64,000 nt of DNA from Micrococcales bacterium (GTDB lineage: Bacteria > Actinomycetota > Actinomycetes > S36-B12 > UBA10799). Position numbers and translations under genes: made by a program. Of the stretch, positions 63,133 through 64,000 are shown piece by piece (position 1 is the stretch's first letter; every line of letters begins with the position of its first letter). The stretch lies in NCBI GenBank assembly GCA_016719135.1, contig JADKAV010000005.1:62001-126000 (forward strand). The letters run 5' to 3'. The notes under the pieces are model-generated. The model had not been told where the DNA came from and made no database searches. It saw nothing but the letters and a program-made list of their open reading frames with translations.

Positions 63133-64000
63133 GTGGACACGGATATGCGGCACGTACCGGTGGCGCTTGAGCGCGTCCTGGAACTGCTGGCGCCGGTCCT
63201 GGACACCGACTCTGGGCGACATCCAGTGCTCGTCGATGCCACGACCGGCCTGGGTGGTCACAGCCAGGCGGTGCTGACACGATTCCCCGCAGCGCGCGTC
63301 ATCGGCCTGGACCGCGACCCGCAGGCGGTCATCGACGCGACCAGCCGACTGGCACGGTTCGGTGACCGCGTGCAGGTGCAGCAAGTCCGCTACGACCAGA
63401 TGGACGAGGTGCTCGACGCACTGGGCATCGGTCAGGTCGACGCCGTGCTGTTCGACCTGGGAGTTTCGTCGATGCAGATCGACGAGGTCGACCGTGGATT
63501 CGCATACTCGCGGTCCGCGCCTTTGGACATGCGGATGGATACCACCAGCGAACTGACCGCAGAAGAAGTACTCAACGACTATCCGCAGTCGGAGTTGGCG
63601 CGGATCCTGTGGCAGTACGGCGAAGAGCGGTTCGCTCGGCGAATCGCTCGTCAGATCGTCGCGAACCGGCCGTTGCGCACCAGCGACGATCTGGTTGCCG
63701 CTGTGGAAGCTGCCATTCCCGCCGCCGCCCGTCGAAAGGGTCACCCGGCCAAGCGAACTTTCCAGGCCATCCGGATCGAGGTCAACGCCGAGCTCCTGAG
63801 CCTCGAGCAGGCCCTGCCCGTGGCCTTGCACCGGTTGCGTCCGGGAGGGCGCCTGGTCGTACTCAGCTACCACTCCTTGGAGGACAAGATGGTCAAGAAG
63901 GCCCTGCGGCGCGGTTCGCAGGACTCCGCCCCACCCGACATGCCGGTGGTCCCGCCCGACTCGCGGCCGTGGCTTCGCCTGATTACGCGCGGATCAGAGG
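63133..64000 (+). CDS. rsmH: 16S rRNA (cytosine-1402 N4)-methyltransferase, 3' end cut by the window
   Basis: Methylates C1402 of 16S rRNA using S-adenosylmethionine; second gene of the mra cluster. The visible 289 residues include HVPVALERVLELLAP, the SAM-binding VDATTGLGGHS, GLDRDPQA, LFDLGVSSMQIDEVDRGFAYSRSAPLDMRMD (family signature) and LSYHSLEDKMVKK. GTG start with AAGGAGA about ten bases upstream; a second in-frame ATG at 63145 is possible. The stop lies beyond the right edge. Confidence 0.96.
   Translation, partial: MDTDMRHVPVALERVLELLAPVLDTDSGRHPVLVDATTGLGGHSQAVLTRFPAARVIGLDRDPQAVIDATSRLARFGDRVQVQQVRYDQMDEVLDALGIGQVDAVLFDLGVSSMQIDEVDRGFAYSRSAPLDMRMDTTSELTAEEVLNDYPQSELARILWQYGEERFARRIARQIVANRPLRTSDDLVAAVEAAIPAAARRKGHPAKRTFQAIRIEVNAELLSLEQALPVALHRLRPGGRLVVLSYHSLEDKMVKKALRRGSQDSAPPDMPVVPPDSRPWLRLITRGSE

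Noticed and set aside
1..64000. tRNA or rRNA genes, or an insertion sequence
   Set aside because: No cloverleaf with CCA-adjacent acceptor, no rRNA-like stretch and no transposase were recognised on either strand.

Overview
The window is high-GC, gene-dense DNA from an actinomycete (Actinomycetota). The evidence is the bcc-aa3 respiratory genes (ctaD, ctaF, ctaE-qcrC-qcrA-qcrB), the mannolipid genes (pimB-, GT87- and mptA-like), a DUF3040 protein, GTG/TTG starts, and the start of the mraZ-rsmH cell-division cluster at the right edge. From memory of M. tuberculosis, the backbone follows the Rv2200c-Rv2165c block closely: ctaE/qcrCAB, trpD, DnaQ-UvrC nuclease, NlpC/P60, pimB, fadD15, SRPBCC pair, plsC, aroG, pknL, mptA, idsA2, metF-like, mraZ, rsmH. 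The genus cannot be named from the sequence alone.

Layout. 1-9.7 kb: cytochrome oxidase and bc1 genes, an L,D-transpeptidase, a decayed DUF222-HNH gene and a 45-46 bp tandem repeat. 9.9-19.1 kb: receiver-like protein, trpD, DnaQ/GIY-YIG protein, two small proteins, an NlpC/P60 protein with Ser at the usual catalytic Cys, pimB, a GT87 mannosyltransferase and a two-component system. 19.2-30.9 kb: fadD, SRPBCC proteins, ROK kinase, a repeat block, a LOR/SDH-family enzyme, esterase, plsC, DAHP synthase and a PASTA kinase. 30.9-44.8 kb: a carotenoid region (crtYc, crtYd, crtB, crtI, crtE, a CrtD-like desaturase, GT2, cruF, crtA) interleaved with mptA, metF, a CDP-alcohol transferase and a VanX-like peptidase. 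44.9-49.4 kb: a four-gene 2-oxoacid:ferredoxin oxidoreductase operon ending in a GltD-like flavoprotein fused to a two-cluster ferredoxin. 50.2-53.2 kb: GH2 glycosidase and MFS transporter. 53.3-59.1 kb: SOS-box-controlled translesion cassette (DUF6504, SAV_6107-HEPN, DnaE2, DinB). 59.2-64 kb: DUF3040, a five-PAS diguanylate cyclase, mraZ with its operator repeats, and rsmH (cut by the edge).

Working together, the carotenoid genes predict a monocyclic, acyclic-end-hydroxylated, ketolated and glycosylated carotenoid: CrtE/B/I make lycopene, CrtYc/Yd cyclise one end, and CruF, CrtD-like, CrtA and GT2 modify the other. The PorGAB operon would couple 2-oxoacid oxidation or synthesis to ferredoxin and, through its flavoprotein, to NAD(P)H. 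The DnaE2-DinB cassette has a perfect actinobacterial LexA box and is probably damage-inducible.

Two global features matter for interpretation. (1) Five otherwise intact genes (plsC, pknL, crtB, porB, GH2) carry seven single-base indels, so sequencing or assembly error is as likely as true decay. (2) At least ten genes have a TANNNT hexamer ending 6-7 bases before the start codon, which suggests many leaderless transcripts and was used here to choose starts. Three unrelated intergenic repeat families are present. No tRNA, rRNA, IS element or CRISPR was recognised.
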